DNA of 64,000 bases, taken from NCBI GenBank assembly GCA_030695205.1, contig JAUYTN010000004.1:102222-166221 (forward strand). The letters run 5' to 3'. Position numbers and translations under genes: made by a program. The notes under the pieces were generated by a model. That model was not told the DNA's origin, did not search any database, and worked only from the letters and a program-made list of their open reading frames with translations. Shown here in pieces: positions 9,603 to 17,723 of this stretch. This DNA is from Burkholderiaceae bacterium. GTDB lineage: Bacteria; Pseudomonadota; Gammaproteobacteria; Burkholderiales; Burkholderiaceae_C. The stretch's first letter is position 1, and every line of letters starts with the position of its first letter.

Positions 9603-10301
9603 TCACCACGGTATTTCTTTCCCCAATCGGTCCACAAAGTGTGCCCTGCCAGTGGCGGGCAGCGTCTGCAGTGTCTGCAGCAGCTCGGCGGCGGCTAGCT
9701 CGGGGGGCAGGGCGTCGGTGCCTACAAAAGGTTGGCTCAGGCGGGAACGCACGGTGCCGGGCTGTAAAGCGGCGACCACCATCAGTGGGCGTTGGCGGGC
9801 CAGTTCGATGGCGGCGGTTTGCAACAGCTGGTTGAGGGCGGCTTTGGCCGCGCGGTAGCTGTACCAGCCGCCTTTGTGGTTGTCTTCAATGCTGCCCACC
9901 CGGGCTGAGAGCTTGGCCCACACCACCCGTTCGCCACGCGCCAACAGCGGCTGCAGGTGTTTGATGAGCAGGGCGGGGCCGACGGCGTTGACATGCAGGG
10001 CGCGCAGCGCGGCGTCTGCATCCAGGTCTTGCAGGCGCTTTTCTGGGCCTTTGCCGTCCAGCGTGAGTGCGCCGGTTGCATCAATCACCAGTTGCAGGGG
10101 CGCTTGGGCTTGCAGTGCCTGGGCGCAGCGGGCCATGCTGGCTTCTTCCTCCAGGTGCAGAGCGGGCGAGGTGTGGCGCGAGAGGGTCAGCACCCGGGCA
10201 CAGCGTTTGTCGGCTTGCAGGTGCTGCACAAATGCCTGACCCAGGGCACCGCTGCTCCCCACGACCAATGCGGTGTAGCGGTCCGACAGGGGGTAGATCA
10301 T
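9603..10301 (-). CDS. Short-chain dehydrogenase/reductase (C-factor-like)
   Basis: This 232-residue protein is a classical SDR oxidoreductase. Its Rossmann glycine motif is GSSGALG near the N-terminus, and the catalytic YxxxK is in YSYRAAK. The size and the late YxxxK context resemble the CsgA/C-factor-like SDR subgroup; its substrate is unknown. The reading frame continues upstream, but ATG 10301 puts the Rossmann strand close to the N-terminus and is preferred. It is divergent from the FAD oxidoreductase gene, with about 124 bases between them. Confidence 0.85.
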   Translation of the reverse strand: MIYPLSDRYTALVVGSSGALGQAFVQHLQADKRCARVLTLSRHTSPALHLEEEASMARCAQALQAQAPLQLVIDATGALTLDGKGPEKRLQDLDADAALRALHVNAVGPALLIKHLQPLLARGERVVWAKLSARVGSIEDNHKGGWYSYRAAKAALNQLLQTAAIELARQRPLMVVAALQPGTVRSRLSQPFVGTDALPPELAAAELLQTLQTLPATGRAHFVDRLGKEIPW

Positions 10302-10425
10302 GCATGGCTCCGAAGGGGATTGGGCTTTGCATAATGCCGTTGTAACAAAAACCGCACAGGCCCACGGGCATGTGCCAATTGCGCAGCCCGCAGGGGCGAC
10401 ACAGAACGCGAAAAAGGCAACAGCG

Positions 10426-11553
10426 ATGGAACAACTGGACGTGGTGGTCATTGGCGCCGGGGTGGTCGGCCTGGCCGTTGCACGCGCTTTGGCCTTGGCC
10501 GGCAGTGAGGTGTGGGTGTTGGAGAAAGAAGCGGCGGTGGGCACGGGGGTGAGCGCCCGCAACAGCGAGGTGATCCATGCGGGGCTGTACTACACGCCCG
10601 GCTCCCTCAAGGCGCAGTGCTGTGTGCGTGGCAAAGAGCTGTTGTATGCCTACTGTGCCAGCCGCCATGTGATGGCTCACGCCTGCGGCAAGCTGGTGGT
10701 GGCCACCGATGTGATGCAGTTGCCCGCCCTGGATGCACTGGCCGCCAAGGCCCGCGCCAATGGCGTGGCGCTGGAGCGCCTGTCTGCTGCGCAGGTGCAG
10801 GCCATGGAGCCCGAGTTGCAGTGTCTGGCCGCGGTGTATTCGCCCAGCACAGGCATTGTGGACAGCCATGGGCTGATGCAGGCGCTGCAGGCCGATCTGG
10901 AGCACAGCGGGGGCGTGGTGGCCCTGGGTTCGCGGGTGGTGGCGGGTGAGGTCAGGCCAGAGGGCATCTGGCTGCGGGTGCGCTCCGATGGCGCACCCGA
11001 CACGGAGCTGTTGGCACGCTCGGTGGTCAATGCCGCCTCTTTGCACGCCACCGAGGTGGCGAGGGCCATTCATGGCTCAGGGCCGACAGCGGCGTTCATA
11101 CCCACCACCCACTTTGCCAAGGGCAGCTACGCCGTGCTGCAGGGGCGTGCCCCGTTTGGCCGGCTGGTGTACCCTGCGCCACAGGGCGCATGGCTGGGGG
11201 TGCACCTGACACTGGATGCTGGCGGGCAGGCCCGATTCGGCCCTGATCTGGAGTGGTTGGCGCAGGACGACCCCGACCACATCGACTACCGGGTGGACCC
11301 GGCGCGGCTGCAGGGTTTTTATGCCGAGGTCCGCCGCTATTGGCCTGGCCTGCCGGATGGCGCGCTGGTACCCGGCTACAGCGGGGTGCGCCCCAAAATC
11401 TATGGGCCTGGTGAAGTGGCCCCGGACTTTCGGATCGATGGCCCGGCGGTGCACGGTGTCAGGGGTCTGGTGCACCTGTTTGGCATCGAGTCGCCGGGGC
11501 TCACCAGCGCGCTCGCACTGGCCGAAAAGGTATGCAGTGAGTTGATGGATTAA
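10426..11553 (+). CDS. FAD-dependent oxidoreductase (L-2-hydroxyglutarate dehydrogenase-like)
   Basis: This is a DAO-superfamily flavoprotein of 375 residues. The FAD-binding GAGVVG motif spans residues 10-15. The following ARNSEVIHAGLYY segment is characteristic of the LhgO/L2HGDH branch, as is the C-terminal FGIESPGLTSALALAE. L-2-hydroxyglutarate or a related 2-hydroxy acid is therefore the likely substrate, but this is inferred from family only. ATG 10426 is chosen because the family N-terminus begins just before the glycine motif; the 42 residues encoded upstream look non-coding. Confidence 0.85.
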   Translation: MEQLDVVVIGAGVVGLAVARALALAGSEVWVLEKEAAVGTGVSARNSEVIHAGLYYTPGSLKAQCCVRGKELLYAYCASRHVMAHACGKLVVATDVMQLPALDALAAKARANGVALERLSAAQVQAMEPELQCLAAVYSPSTGIVDSHGLMQALQADLEHSGGVVALGSRVVAGEVRPEGIWLRVRSDGAPDTELLARSVVNAASLHATEVARAIHGSGPTAAFIPTTHFAKGSYAVLQGRAPFGRLVYPAPQGAWLGVHLTLDAGGQARFGPDLEWLAQDDPDHIDYRVDPARLQGFYAEVRRYWPGLPDGALVPGYSGVRPKIYGPGEVAPDFRIDGPAVHGVRGLVHLFGIESPGLTSALALAEKVCSELMD

Positions 11554-11604
11554 GTAGCTAACAACCTATATGGATCAAGCGCTGAAGGCATTTTTTATAC
11601 TTGA
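11551..11604 (-). repeat. Dispersed AT-rich palindromic repeat, copy 3 (reverse)
   Basis: On the minus strand this copy matches copy 11 (57949-58016) closely: TTCAAG, then TGCCTTCAGCGCTTGATCCATA, then GTTAGCTACTTAA. It lies between the convergent oxidoreductase and pyrD. It supplies the stop codon of the former and the last codons of the latter. Confidence 0.7.
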
Positions 11605-12672
11605 AGCACACTGTTGCACCAGCGATGGCCCCTGGTAAATCAGCCCGGTGTAAATCTGCACCAGATCTGCACCGCATTCGATTTTGGCCACCGCATCCTG
11701 CCCGCTGAGAATGCCCCCCACCCCGATGATGGGGAAGCCCGCCCCCAGCTCGGCGCGCAGCTGCCGGATGACGGCATTGCTTTTTTCAAACACCGGCCTG
11801 CCCGACAGGCCGCCGGTTTCTGTGGCGTGTGCCATGCCGGCCACCGCAGTGCGGTCCAGCGTGGTGTTGGTGGCGATCACGCCCCAGGCGTGGTTGGGTG
11901 CACCGCTGGCGCTGCAGCCGTAGCGGCGCAGGGTGAGCGCCACGCTGGCCACCTGCGCCTCGTCCAGATCCGGCGCAATTTTGATGAACAGCGGAATGTG
12001 TTTGCCGTGCTCGCGGGCCAATGCGTCGCGCCGCTGGGACAGCACGTCCAGCAAGCCATCGAGTGCGGCATCGCTTTGCAGCGCCCGCAGATTCTGGGTG
12101 TTGGGGCTGGAGATGTTGACGGTGACGTAGTCCGCATGCGGGTACACGCCACTGAGGCAGTTGAGGTAGTCGTCGGCTGCCGACTCGATGGGGGTGGTGG
12201 CGTTTTTGCCGATGTTCAGGCCCAGGCGCATGGGTACCTGGCGGGTGCTGGTCGCGCCGGGTTGGCGGCAGCGGGCCTGGCCCACATGGTGCAAAAACGC
12301 ATCCAGACCGTCGTTGTTGAACCCCAGCCGGTTGATCAGTGCTTGCGCCTGCGGGAGTCGAAACATGCGGGGCTTTGGGTTGCCCGGCTGTGCCTTGGGC
12401 GTGACGGTGCCTACCTCCACGCACCCAAAGCCCATGGCACCCAGGCCGTCGATGCAGCGGGCGTTTTTGTCCAGACCGGCGGCCAGCCCGACCCGGTTGG
12501 GGAAGGTGATACCCGCCACGGTGACCGGGTCTTCCACCCGCGACCCGCACCAGGCCCACTGCAAGGGGGTGTTCTGGGCCGAGGCCAGGGCGTGTAGGGT
12601 GAGTTCGTGGGCCTTTTCCGGGTCCATACCAAAGAGGAAGGGACGGGCCAGGGCGTAGGGGAGCAGGGGCAT
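11575..12672 (-). CDS. pyrD: Dihydroorotate dehydrogenase (quinone), class 2
   Basis: PyrD oxidises dihydroorotate to orotate in pyrimidine synthesis, passing electrons through FMN to membrane quinone. ATG 12672 gives 365 residues and the membrane-binding N-terminal helix typical of class 2; a TTG 15 bases upstream is a weaker option. The FMN/substrate segment [12 protein letters not shown] and the GLNIGKN motif are present. The last nine residues (SSIKNAFSA) are encoded by the dispersed repeat at 11551-11604, so the C-terminus is probably altered relative to relatives. Confidence 0.95.
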   Translation of the reverse strand: MPLLPYALARPFLFGMDPEKAHELTLHALASAQNTPLQWAWCGSRVEDPVTVAGITFPNRVGLAAGLDKNARCIDGLGAMGFGCVEVGTVTPKAQPGNPKPRMFRLPQAQALINRLGFNNDGLDAFLHHVGQARCRQPGATSTRQVPMRLGLNIGKNATTPIESAADDYLNCLSGVYPHADYVTVNISSPNTQNLRALQSDAALDGLLDVLSQRRDALAREHGKHIPLFIKIAPDLDEAQVASVALTLRRYGCSASGAPNHAWGVIATNTTLDRTAVAGMAHATETGGLSGRPVFEKSNAVIRQLRAELGAGFPIIGVGGILSGQDAVAKIECGADLVQIYTGLIYQGPSLVQQCASSIKNAFSA

Positions 12673-12690
12673 TGGATAATCCGGCAAGTC

Positions 12691-12708
12691 GCCCGAACCT
12701 GTTCGGGC
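12691..12708. promoter_or_regulatory. Palindrome between pyrD and rpiA
   Basis: GCCCGAA (12691-12697) and TTCGGGC (12702-12708) form a perfect 7-bp inverted repeat with a 4-base centre. It sits in the 80-base space between the divergent pyrD and rpiA starts. It could be an operator or a hairpin in the pyrD leader; it has no T-run on either side. Confidence 0.45.
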
Positions 12709-12752
12709 TGTGTGATGAACAAAAATGCCGGGATTTTCCCCGATTCGGTGCC

Positions 12753-13451
12753 ATGAACCCTTCCGCCCCCCCCACTTTCACCCAAGACGAACTCAAAACG
12801 CTGGTTGGCCAGGCCGCCCTGGCCTATGTGACCCCAGGCTCCATCGTGGGCGTGGGCACGGGTTCGACGGTGAACAAGTTCATCGACGCGCTGGCCACCA
12901 TCAAGGACCAGATTCGCGGTGCGGTCTCCAGCTCGGAGGCATCGACCCAGCGTCTGAAGGCCCTGGGCATTGAGGTCTTCGACTCCAATTCGGTGCCCGA
13001 GTTGGCGGTGTACATCGACGGAGCCGACGAGATCGATCCCTCGGGCTGCATGATCAAAGGGGGCGGGGCTGCCTTGACGCGCGAAAAAATTGTGGCAGCT
13101 CAGTCACAGAAGTTTGTGTGCATCGTGGATGACACCAAGCTGGTGCCGGTGTTGGGCCGGTTCCCGCTGCCTGTGGAGGTGATTCCCATGGCCAGCCAGC
13201 GCCTGATCGCCCAGTTTGCAGCCATGGGTGGCTCAGCCAGCGTGCGCCTGCGCGACGGGGTTCCGTTGGTGACCGACAACGGCCAGCATATTTTGGATGT
13301 GATCGGCCTGCGGATCACCGATCCCTTGGCGTTCGAGACCCAGGTGAGCCAGTGGCCGGGCGTGGTGACCGTGGGGGTGTTTGCTCACCAGCGGGCTACG
13401 GTGTGTCTGGCGGGATCCGCTCAGGGTGTGACCACTACCAATTTCCAATGA
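12753..13451 (+). CDS. rpiA: Ribose-5-phosphate isomerase A
   Basis: RpiA interconverts ribose 5-phosphate and ribulose 5-phosphate in the pentose phosphate pathway. The phosphate-binding GTGSTVNKF, the acidic DGADEID and the [11 protein letters not shown] motifs are all present. ATG 12753 gives 232 residues, close to the usual 220-230; the 27 codons upstream belong to the pyrD-rpiA spacer. The stop codon lies inside a dispersed repeat copy whose hairpin may end transcription. Confidence 0.96.
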   Translation: MNPSAPPTFTQDELKTLVGQAALAYVTPGSIVGVGTGSTVNKFIDALATIKDQIRGAVSSSEASTQRLKALGIEVFDSNSVPELAVYIDGADEIDPSGCMIKGGGAALTREKIVAAQSQKFVCIVDDTKLVPVLGRFPLPVEVIPMASQRLIAQFAAMGGSASVRLRDGVPLVTDNGQHILDVIGLRITDPLAFETQVSQWPGVVTVGVFAHQRATVCLAGSAQGVTTTNFQ

Positions 13452-13492
13452 AATAACCCCCTTACGCTTGCTGCGTAAGGATTTCTAGCTAT
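13449..13492 (+). repeat. Dispersed palindromic repeat, copy 4 (forward), with hairpin
   Basis: CCTTACGC (13460-13467) pairs perfectly with GCGTAAGG (13473-13480) around TTGCT, followed by TTTCTAGCTAT. It shares the ACGCTT...TAAG core and the AGCTAT end with the other copies. It lies between the convergent rpiA and DUF4124 genes. Confidence 0.6.
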
Positions 13493-13514
13493 GCCTGTTG
13501 CAGGTGTGTTCTGG

Positions 13515-14249
13515 TCAGAACCTAATGCCAGCTGGGTTGCTGGGCAGCACTGTAGGCTTGGGGCGGGGTGGGGCAGTTGGTGCACTGGCGGGCGCATTGG
13601 CCCTGGCGGCTGCGGCGTCTGTGGCAGAGGCTGGCGGTAGAGGTGCCAGCGGCTGGGCCGGTGGCTGCGCGTAGCGGCTGGGCAGTGCCGATGTTTTTGG
13701 GTAACCCGCGTTGTCCAGGTACTGCGCCCACTCCTGTGCCGAGAATCCCAGCACCTTTTGTCCGCCAATGGTCACCAGCGGCAGAGAGTTGTCTGGGTTG
13801 ATGCGCTCGAACGCCTCAATGTCTTCGCGGGTGTTGACGGTTTTTTCTGTGAACGGAATCCCCCTGGCGGCCAGTAGTTTGCGCCCCGCATCGCAGGGGC
13901 CGCAGCGCTGTGCGCTGTACAAGGTGACCGGGTATTTTTGCGTCAGCTGCTGCAGCTCGTAGGGTAGGGGGCTGCTGTCGGTGCCGGGCTTGGGTGGCGC
14001 CCCGGTGCTCATGTCGGTGACAGCGACCGGCGCATTGGCAGGGGGCCGGTCAGAAAAAGTCACCCGACCGTCTGGCCCCACATACCGGTACACGGTCTGG
14101 GCCATGGCTGCGCTGGCCGTCAAGGCCATGGCAAGTGCCAGTGCCAGGCCACGGCCCCATGGGGCTGACCCGCCACCTGCCCGCGCATGCGCTGTATCGC
14201 CCAAGGTGTGGCCAGAGCGGGGGGCGGTGGTGCATGGCAAGGTGTTCAC
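13515..14249 (-). CDS. Secreted DUF4124-glutaredoxin domain protein
   Basis: This 244-residue exported protein has three parts: a signal peptide (hydrophobic LALALAMALTASAAMA), a DUF4124 segment (VYRYVGPDGRVTFSDRPP), and a glutaredoxin-like thioredoxin fold with the redox pair CGPC. The last 60 residues are Pro/Ala-rich and look disordered. A GTG start at 14249 has a GGAAG ribosome site. The likely role is periplasmic thiol-disulfide exchange, but no partner is indicated. DUF4124 is common in beta-proteobacterial envelope proteins. The domain reading is confident; the function is not. Confidence 0.8.
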   Translation of the reverse strand: MNTLPCTTAPRSGHTLGDTAHARAGGGSAPWGRGLALALAMALTASAAMAQTVYRYVGPDGRVTFSDRPPANAPVAVTDMSTGAPPKPGTDSSPLPYELQQLTQKYPVTLYSAQRCGPCDAGRKLLAARGIPFTEKTVNTREDIEAFERINPDNSLPLVTIGGQKVLGFSAQEWAQYLDNAGYPKTSALPSRYAQPPAQPLAPLPPASATDAAAARANAPASAPTAPPRPKPTVLPSNPAGIRF

Positions 14250-14301
14250 AGCCGCTTCCTTCAGGTGGTGTGGAGGTGTGTCGGAGCGAGGTGACACAGG
14301 T

Positions 14302-16365
14302 TCATGCGTTGGCCATGCCCTGGTGTCGCAGCAGCGCATCTGGAGATGGTGTGCGGCCCCTGAACGCCACAAACGATTCCATGGCCGGGCGGCTGCCGCC
14401 CGCCTCCAGAATGGACTGGCGGTAGTGGCGGCCAGTGGTCACATCCAGCGTGGTGCCACTGGACTGTGCGGCTTCCTCAAAGGCAGCATAGGCGTCGGCT
14501 GACAGGACCTCGGCCCATTTGTAGCTGTAGTAGCCTGCGGCATACCCACCCGAAAAAATGTGGCTGAAGGTGTGGGCGGTGCGGTTGTAGGGTGGAGGCT
14601 GCAGCAACGCCACCTCGCTGCGCACCTGCTGCTGGAGGGTCAGCACGTCCGGCTTGCCATCCGTCAGGGGCACATCGCCCATGTGCAGCAGCATGTCGAA
14701 CAAGGCCAGCTCGACCTGTCGCAGGGTTTGCAGACCGCTCTGGAAGTTTTTGGCCGCCAGCATCTTGTCGTACAGCGCGCGGGGCAGTGGCTCGCCGGTG
14801 TCCACATGCGCAGTCATGTGCTTGAGCACGTCCCACTCCCAACAGAAGTTTTCCATGAACTGGCTGGGCAGCTCCACCGCGTCCCACTCCACACCGCTGA
14901 TGCCAGAGACGTCGCGCTCGTTCACTTGGGTGAGCAGGTGGTGCAAGCCATGACCAAATTCATGGAAGAGGGTGATCACGTCGTCGTGGGTCAACAGCGC
15001 AGGCTGGCCACCGTTGCCTTCAGCGAAATTGCACACCAGGTGGGCCACCGGCGTTTGCAGTCGCGTGGTGTCGGGCCGCATCCAGCGAGCACGCACGTCG
15101 TCCATCCACGCGCCGCCGCGCTTGCCAGTGCGGGCGCTCTGGTCCAGGTAGAACTGACCCACCAGCTCGGTGCCGCGCTCCAGCCTGAAAAATTGCACGC
15201 TGGGGTGCCAGGTGGCCGTCTGGTCGGGCCGAATGGACACCTCGAACAGCGTCTCGATGATGGCAAACAACCCTTGCAACACCTTGGGGGCGGTGAAATA
15301 GGTTTTCAGCTCCTGCTCGCTGAAGGCATAGCGGGCCTCCTTGAGCTTTTCGGCAATGAATGACCAGTCCCAGGGCTGGGGGTCGCTCATGCCGAGTTCG
15401 GTACGCGCAAATTCGCGCATGTCGTCCAGGTCTTGCTGGGCGTAAGGGCGGGCTTTTTGGGCCAATTCGCGCAGAAAACCCACCACCTCGGCGGGCGACT
15501 GAGCCATTTTGGGCACCAGCGACACGTCCGCATACGAGGCATGTCCCAACAGCTTGGCTTCTTCCTGGCGCAAGGCCAACAGCTCTTGCATCAGGGCGGT
15601 GTTGTCGTACCGACGCTGGTCCTCGGGTGCCTGGTCGCTGGCGCGGGTGGTGTGGGCCTTGTACAGGCGCTCACGCAAGTCGCTGCGCTGGGCAAACTGC
15701 ATCACGGGGATGTAGCAGGGCATTTTCAGCGTCAGCAGGTAGCCGCTGTGCCCCTGGCTTTCAGCAGCAGCACGGGCGGTGGCTTGGATGTCGGCCGGTA
15801 TGCCCGCCATTTCGTCCTCGGTGGCGAGGTAACTGAACGCCTCGGTGGCGTCCAGGGCGTTTTCGCTGAATTTTTGCGACAACTCCGCCTGACGCTCCTG
15901 GATGGCGGCAAAGCGTTGTTTGGCCTCACCCGTCAGTTCGGCCCCACCCAGCACGAAGCCGCGCATGGCATTGCGGTGGGCCTGGGCTTGCTCCGCATTC
16001 AGGGTGGCGGTGTCAATTGCCTTGTACTTGGCGTACAAGCGCTCGTCAGAGCCCAGTCGGGTCCAAAATTCGGTGACCCGTGGCAAAGCGGCGTTGTAAG
16101 CCTCGCGCAGTGCCGGGGAGTCGGCCACGCTGTTGAGGTGGTTGACGGCGCCCCAGGCCCGGCCCAGACGCTCGGTTGCGACATCCAGGCACCCGCACAG
16201 CGCGGCCCATGTGGCGGGAAAGTCGGGCTGCACCACTTGCTCCAGGGCTGCATTGGTGTTGGCCAGGAGCTCATCGAGCGCTGGGCCGATGCACTCCGGG
16301 GTGATTGCATCAAAGCGGGGCAGATCGGAAAAGTCGAGCAGCGGGTTGGGGCGGGCGTCGGTCAT
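14302..16365 (-). CDS. prlC: Oligopeptidase A (M3 family)
   Basis: This cytoplasmic zinc metallopeptidase degrades short peptides, including cleaved signal peptides. The HEFGH zinc site is at residues 468-472. ATG 16365 gives 687 residues, matching E. coli OpdA/PrlC (680). The longer in-frame reading upstream runs antisense-like through yhbY and is rejected. yhbY lies 17 bases upstream on the same strand, so they are probably co-transcribed. Confidence 0.95.
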   Translation of the reverse strand: MTDARPNPLLDFSDLPRFDAITPECIGPALDELLANTNAALEQVVQPDFPATWAALCGCLDVATERLGRAWGAVNHLNSVADSPALREAYNAALPRVTEFWTRLGSDERLYAKYKAIDTATLNAEQAQAHRNAMRGFVLGGAELTGEAKQRFAAIQERQAELSQKFSENALDATEAFSYLATEDEMAGIPADIQATARAAAESQGHSGYLLTLKMPCYIPVMQFAQRSDLRERLYKAHTTRASDQAPEDQRRYDNTALMQELLALRQEEAKLLGHASYADVSLVPKMAQSPAEVVGFLRELAQKARPYAQQDLDDMREFARTELGMSDPQPWDWSFIAEKLKEARYAFSEQELKTYFTAPKVLQGLFAIIETLFEVSIRPDQTATWHPSVQFFRLERGTELVGQFYLDQSARTGKRGGAWMDDVRARWMRPDTTRLQTPVAHLVCNFAEGNGGQPALLTHDDVITLFHEFGHGLHHLLTQVNERDVSGISGVEWDAVELPSQFMENFCWEWDVLKHMTAHVDTGEPLPRALYDKMLAAKNFQSGLQTLRQVELALFDMLLHMGDVPLTDGKPDVLTLQQQVRSEVALLQPPPYNRTAHTFSHIFSGGYAAGYYSYKWAEVLSADAYAAFEEAAQSSGTTLDVTTGRHYRQSILEAGGSRPAMESFVAFRGRTPSPDALLRHQGMANA

Positions 16366-16382
16366 CGGTTGGGCGGGCGTGG

Positions 16383-16856
16383 TCAGTGGGATTGGCTCTT
16401 TTTGACGCTTTTCTTCAGCACTTTGGCCCGTTTGACGGTGCCTCCGGGCGTCAGGCGCTGGTTGCCCAGCACCCGCACGGTCTTGACCTGCGGACGCTGG
16501 CCCCCTCGGCTGCTGAACTTGAGCACCTTGACGTCGCGAGGGGCGGCACCCCGGTCCTCGTCGATGTCTTTGGGTTTGTCTTCGATTGGGCGCCACAGCA
16601 CCAGCAGTTTGCCGATGTGCTGAATGGGTGCGGCGTTCAGGTCGCCCGCCAGCGTGTGCAGCATGGCTTCTCGGGCGTTGCGGTCGTCGGAGAAGACGCG
16701 GATTTTGATGAGGCCGTGCGCTTTGAGGGCATGGTCGGCTTCTTTGGTGACGGCGGGGGTCAAGCCATCGTTGCCAATGAAGACAACAGGTGACAGGTGG
16801 TGTGCGTCGGCGCGGTGGCTCTTGCGCTGAGCGGGCGTGAGTTGGATCTGGGGCAT
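16383..16856 (-). CDS. yhbY: RNA-binding protein YhbY (CRM domain)
   Basis: YhbY is a CRM-domain RNA-binding protein associated with pre-50S ribosomes. The domain (residues about 1-95) contains the GNDGLTPAV loop equivalent to the conserved GxxG turn and the KIRVFSDDRNAR segment. A basic tail of about 60 residues, rich in Lys and Arg, extends beyond the E. coli protein (97 residues). It faces rlmE across a 59-base divergent promoter region, and yhbY/rlmE/ftsH adjacency is conserved in many proteobacteria. Confidence 0.92.
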   Translation of the reverse strand: MPQIQLTPAQRKSHRADAHHLSPVVFIGNDGLTPAVTKEADHALKAHGLIKIRVFSDDRNAREAMLHTLAGDLNAAPIQHIGKLLVLWRPIEDKPKDIDEDRGAAPRDVKVLKFSSRGGQRPQVKTVRVLGNQRLTPGGTVKRAKVLKKSVKKSQSH

Positions 16857-16915
16857 GGGACAATTATCGGTGATCACTCTGTTCTCTCGGGCAGCGGGCG
16901 AAATTTCTACGGGCC

Positions 16916-17581
16916 ATGAAAGTCAACACCAAAAGCAAGAAGGTCAACAAAGCATGGCTGAACGATCATGTCAACGACACCTACGTCAAGCTGGCCAAGC
17001 AAGAGGGCTACCGGGCGCGCGCAGCCTACAAACTCAAAGAGATTGACGAGACCCTGGGGCTGATCAGGCCTGGCCAGTGCGTGGTGGACCTGGGGTCCAC
17101 CCCTGGCGCCTGGAGCCAGTATGTGCGGCGGCGGCTGTCGCCGCAGGGTGCCGCAGCGGGTCAGCTCGACGGCGCGATTGTGGCCATGGACATCCTGCCC
17201 ATGGACCCGATCGAGGGCGTGAGGTTTATTCAAGGCGATTTCCGGGAAGAGGACACACTGGCAGCCCTGCGGGAGGCCCTCGGGCCGCACGCTGCCGAGC
17301 ACCGCGTGGATGCCGTGGTGTCCGACATGGCCCCCAACCTGTCGGGCATTGAAACCGTGGATGCGGCCCGGATATCGCTGCTGGTGGAGCTGGCGGTGGA
17401 TTTTGCGCTGGCCCACCTCAGGCCCGAGGGCTCGTTGGTGGCCAAGGTGTTCCATGGCAGTGGCTACAGTGACCTTGTGCAGCTGTTTCGTCGGAATTTC
17501 AAGGTGGTCAAGGCCATCAAGCCCAAGGCGTCGCGTGACAAATCCTCTGAAACCTTTTTGGTGGGCATCGGTCTGAAATGA
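16916..17581 (+). CDS. rlmE: 23S rRNA 2'-O-methyltransferase RlmE (FtsJ)
   Basis: RlmE methylates the 2'-OH of U2552 in 23S rRNA late in 50S assembly. The SAM-binding segment [13 protein letters not shown] near residue 60 and the [11 protein letters not shown] motif fit the family, as does the catalytic lysine in SLVAKVF. It has 221 residues, similar to E. coli (209). It is followed by ftsH, the usual operon order. Confidence 0.96.
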   Translation: MKVNTKSKKVNKAWLNDHVNDTYVKLAKQEGYRARAAYKLKEIDETLGLIRPGQCVVDLGSTPGAWSQYVRRRLSPQGAAAGQLDGAIVAMDILPMDPIEGVRFIQGDFREEDTLAALREALGPHAAEHRVDAVVSDMAPNLSGIETVDAARISLLVELAVDFALAHLRPEGSLVAKVFHGSGYSDLVQLFRRNFKVVKAIKPKASRDKSSETFLVGIGLK

Positions 17582-17665
17582 CCAGTGGCCGCTTCGATGG
17601 CTTTTTTCAATCGAGCAAATAGGCTGAGCTAGTAGGGGTTGAGGTAATTGTCAAGCCCCCGCATT

Positions 17666-17695
17666 CTTGAAACGCCTAAAATCCGCACAACATGC
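17666..17695 (+). promoter_or_regulatory. Possible sigma-32 heat-shock promoter of ftsH
   Basis: CTTGAAA (17666-17672) matches the known sigma-32 -35 consensus exactly. After a 15-base spacer, CAACATGC (17688-17695) weakly resembles the CCCCATNT -10. ftsH is heat-induced in E. coli, which motivates the call. The -10 is poor. Confidence 0.35.
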
Positions 17696-17723
17696 CAACA
17701 AGTCAATCAATCAGGAGTCGGAC

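Noticed and set aside
9383..9637. A minus-strand 84-codon frame over tRNA-Val
   Set aside because: It starts inside the tRNA and has no ribosome site or homology that I recognise.
16366..16863. N-terminal extension of prlC by about 166 codons
   Set aside because: This part lies out of frame with and on top of yhbY and looks like random Arg/Pro-rich translation; the family start is at 16365.
17582..17632. Possible degenerate repeat between rlmE and ftsH
   Set aside because: GATGGCTTTTTTCAATCG...GAGCTAGTAGG has only loose agreement with the family and no core hairpin.
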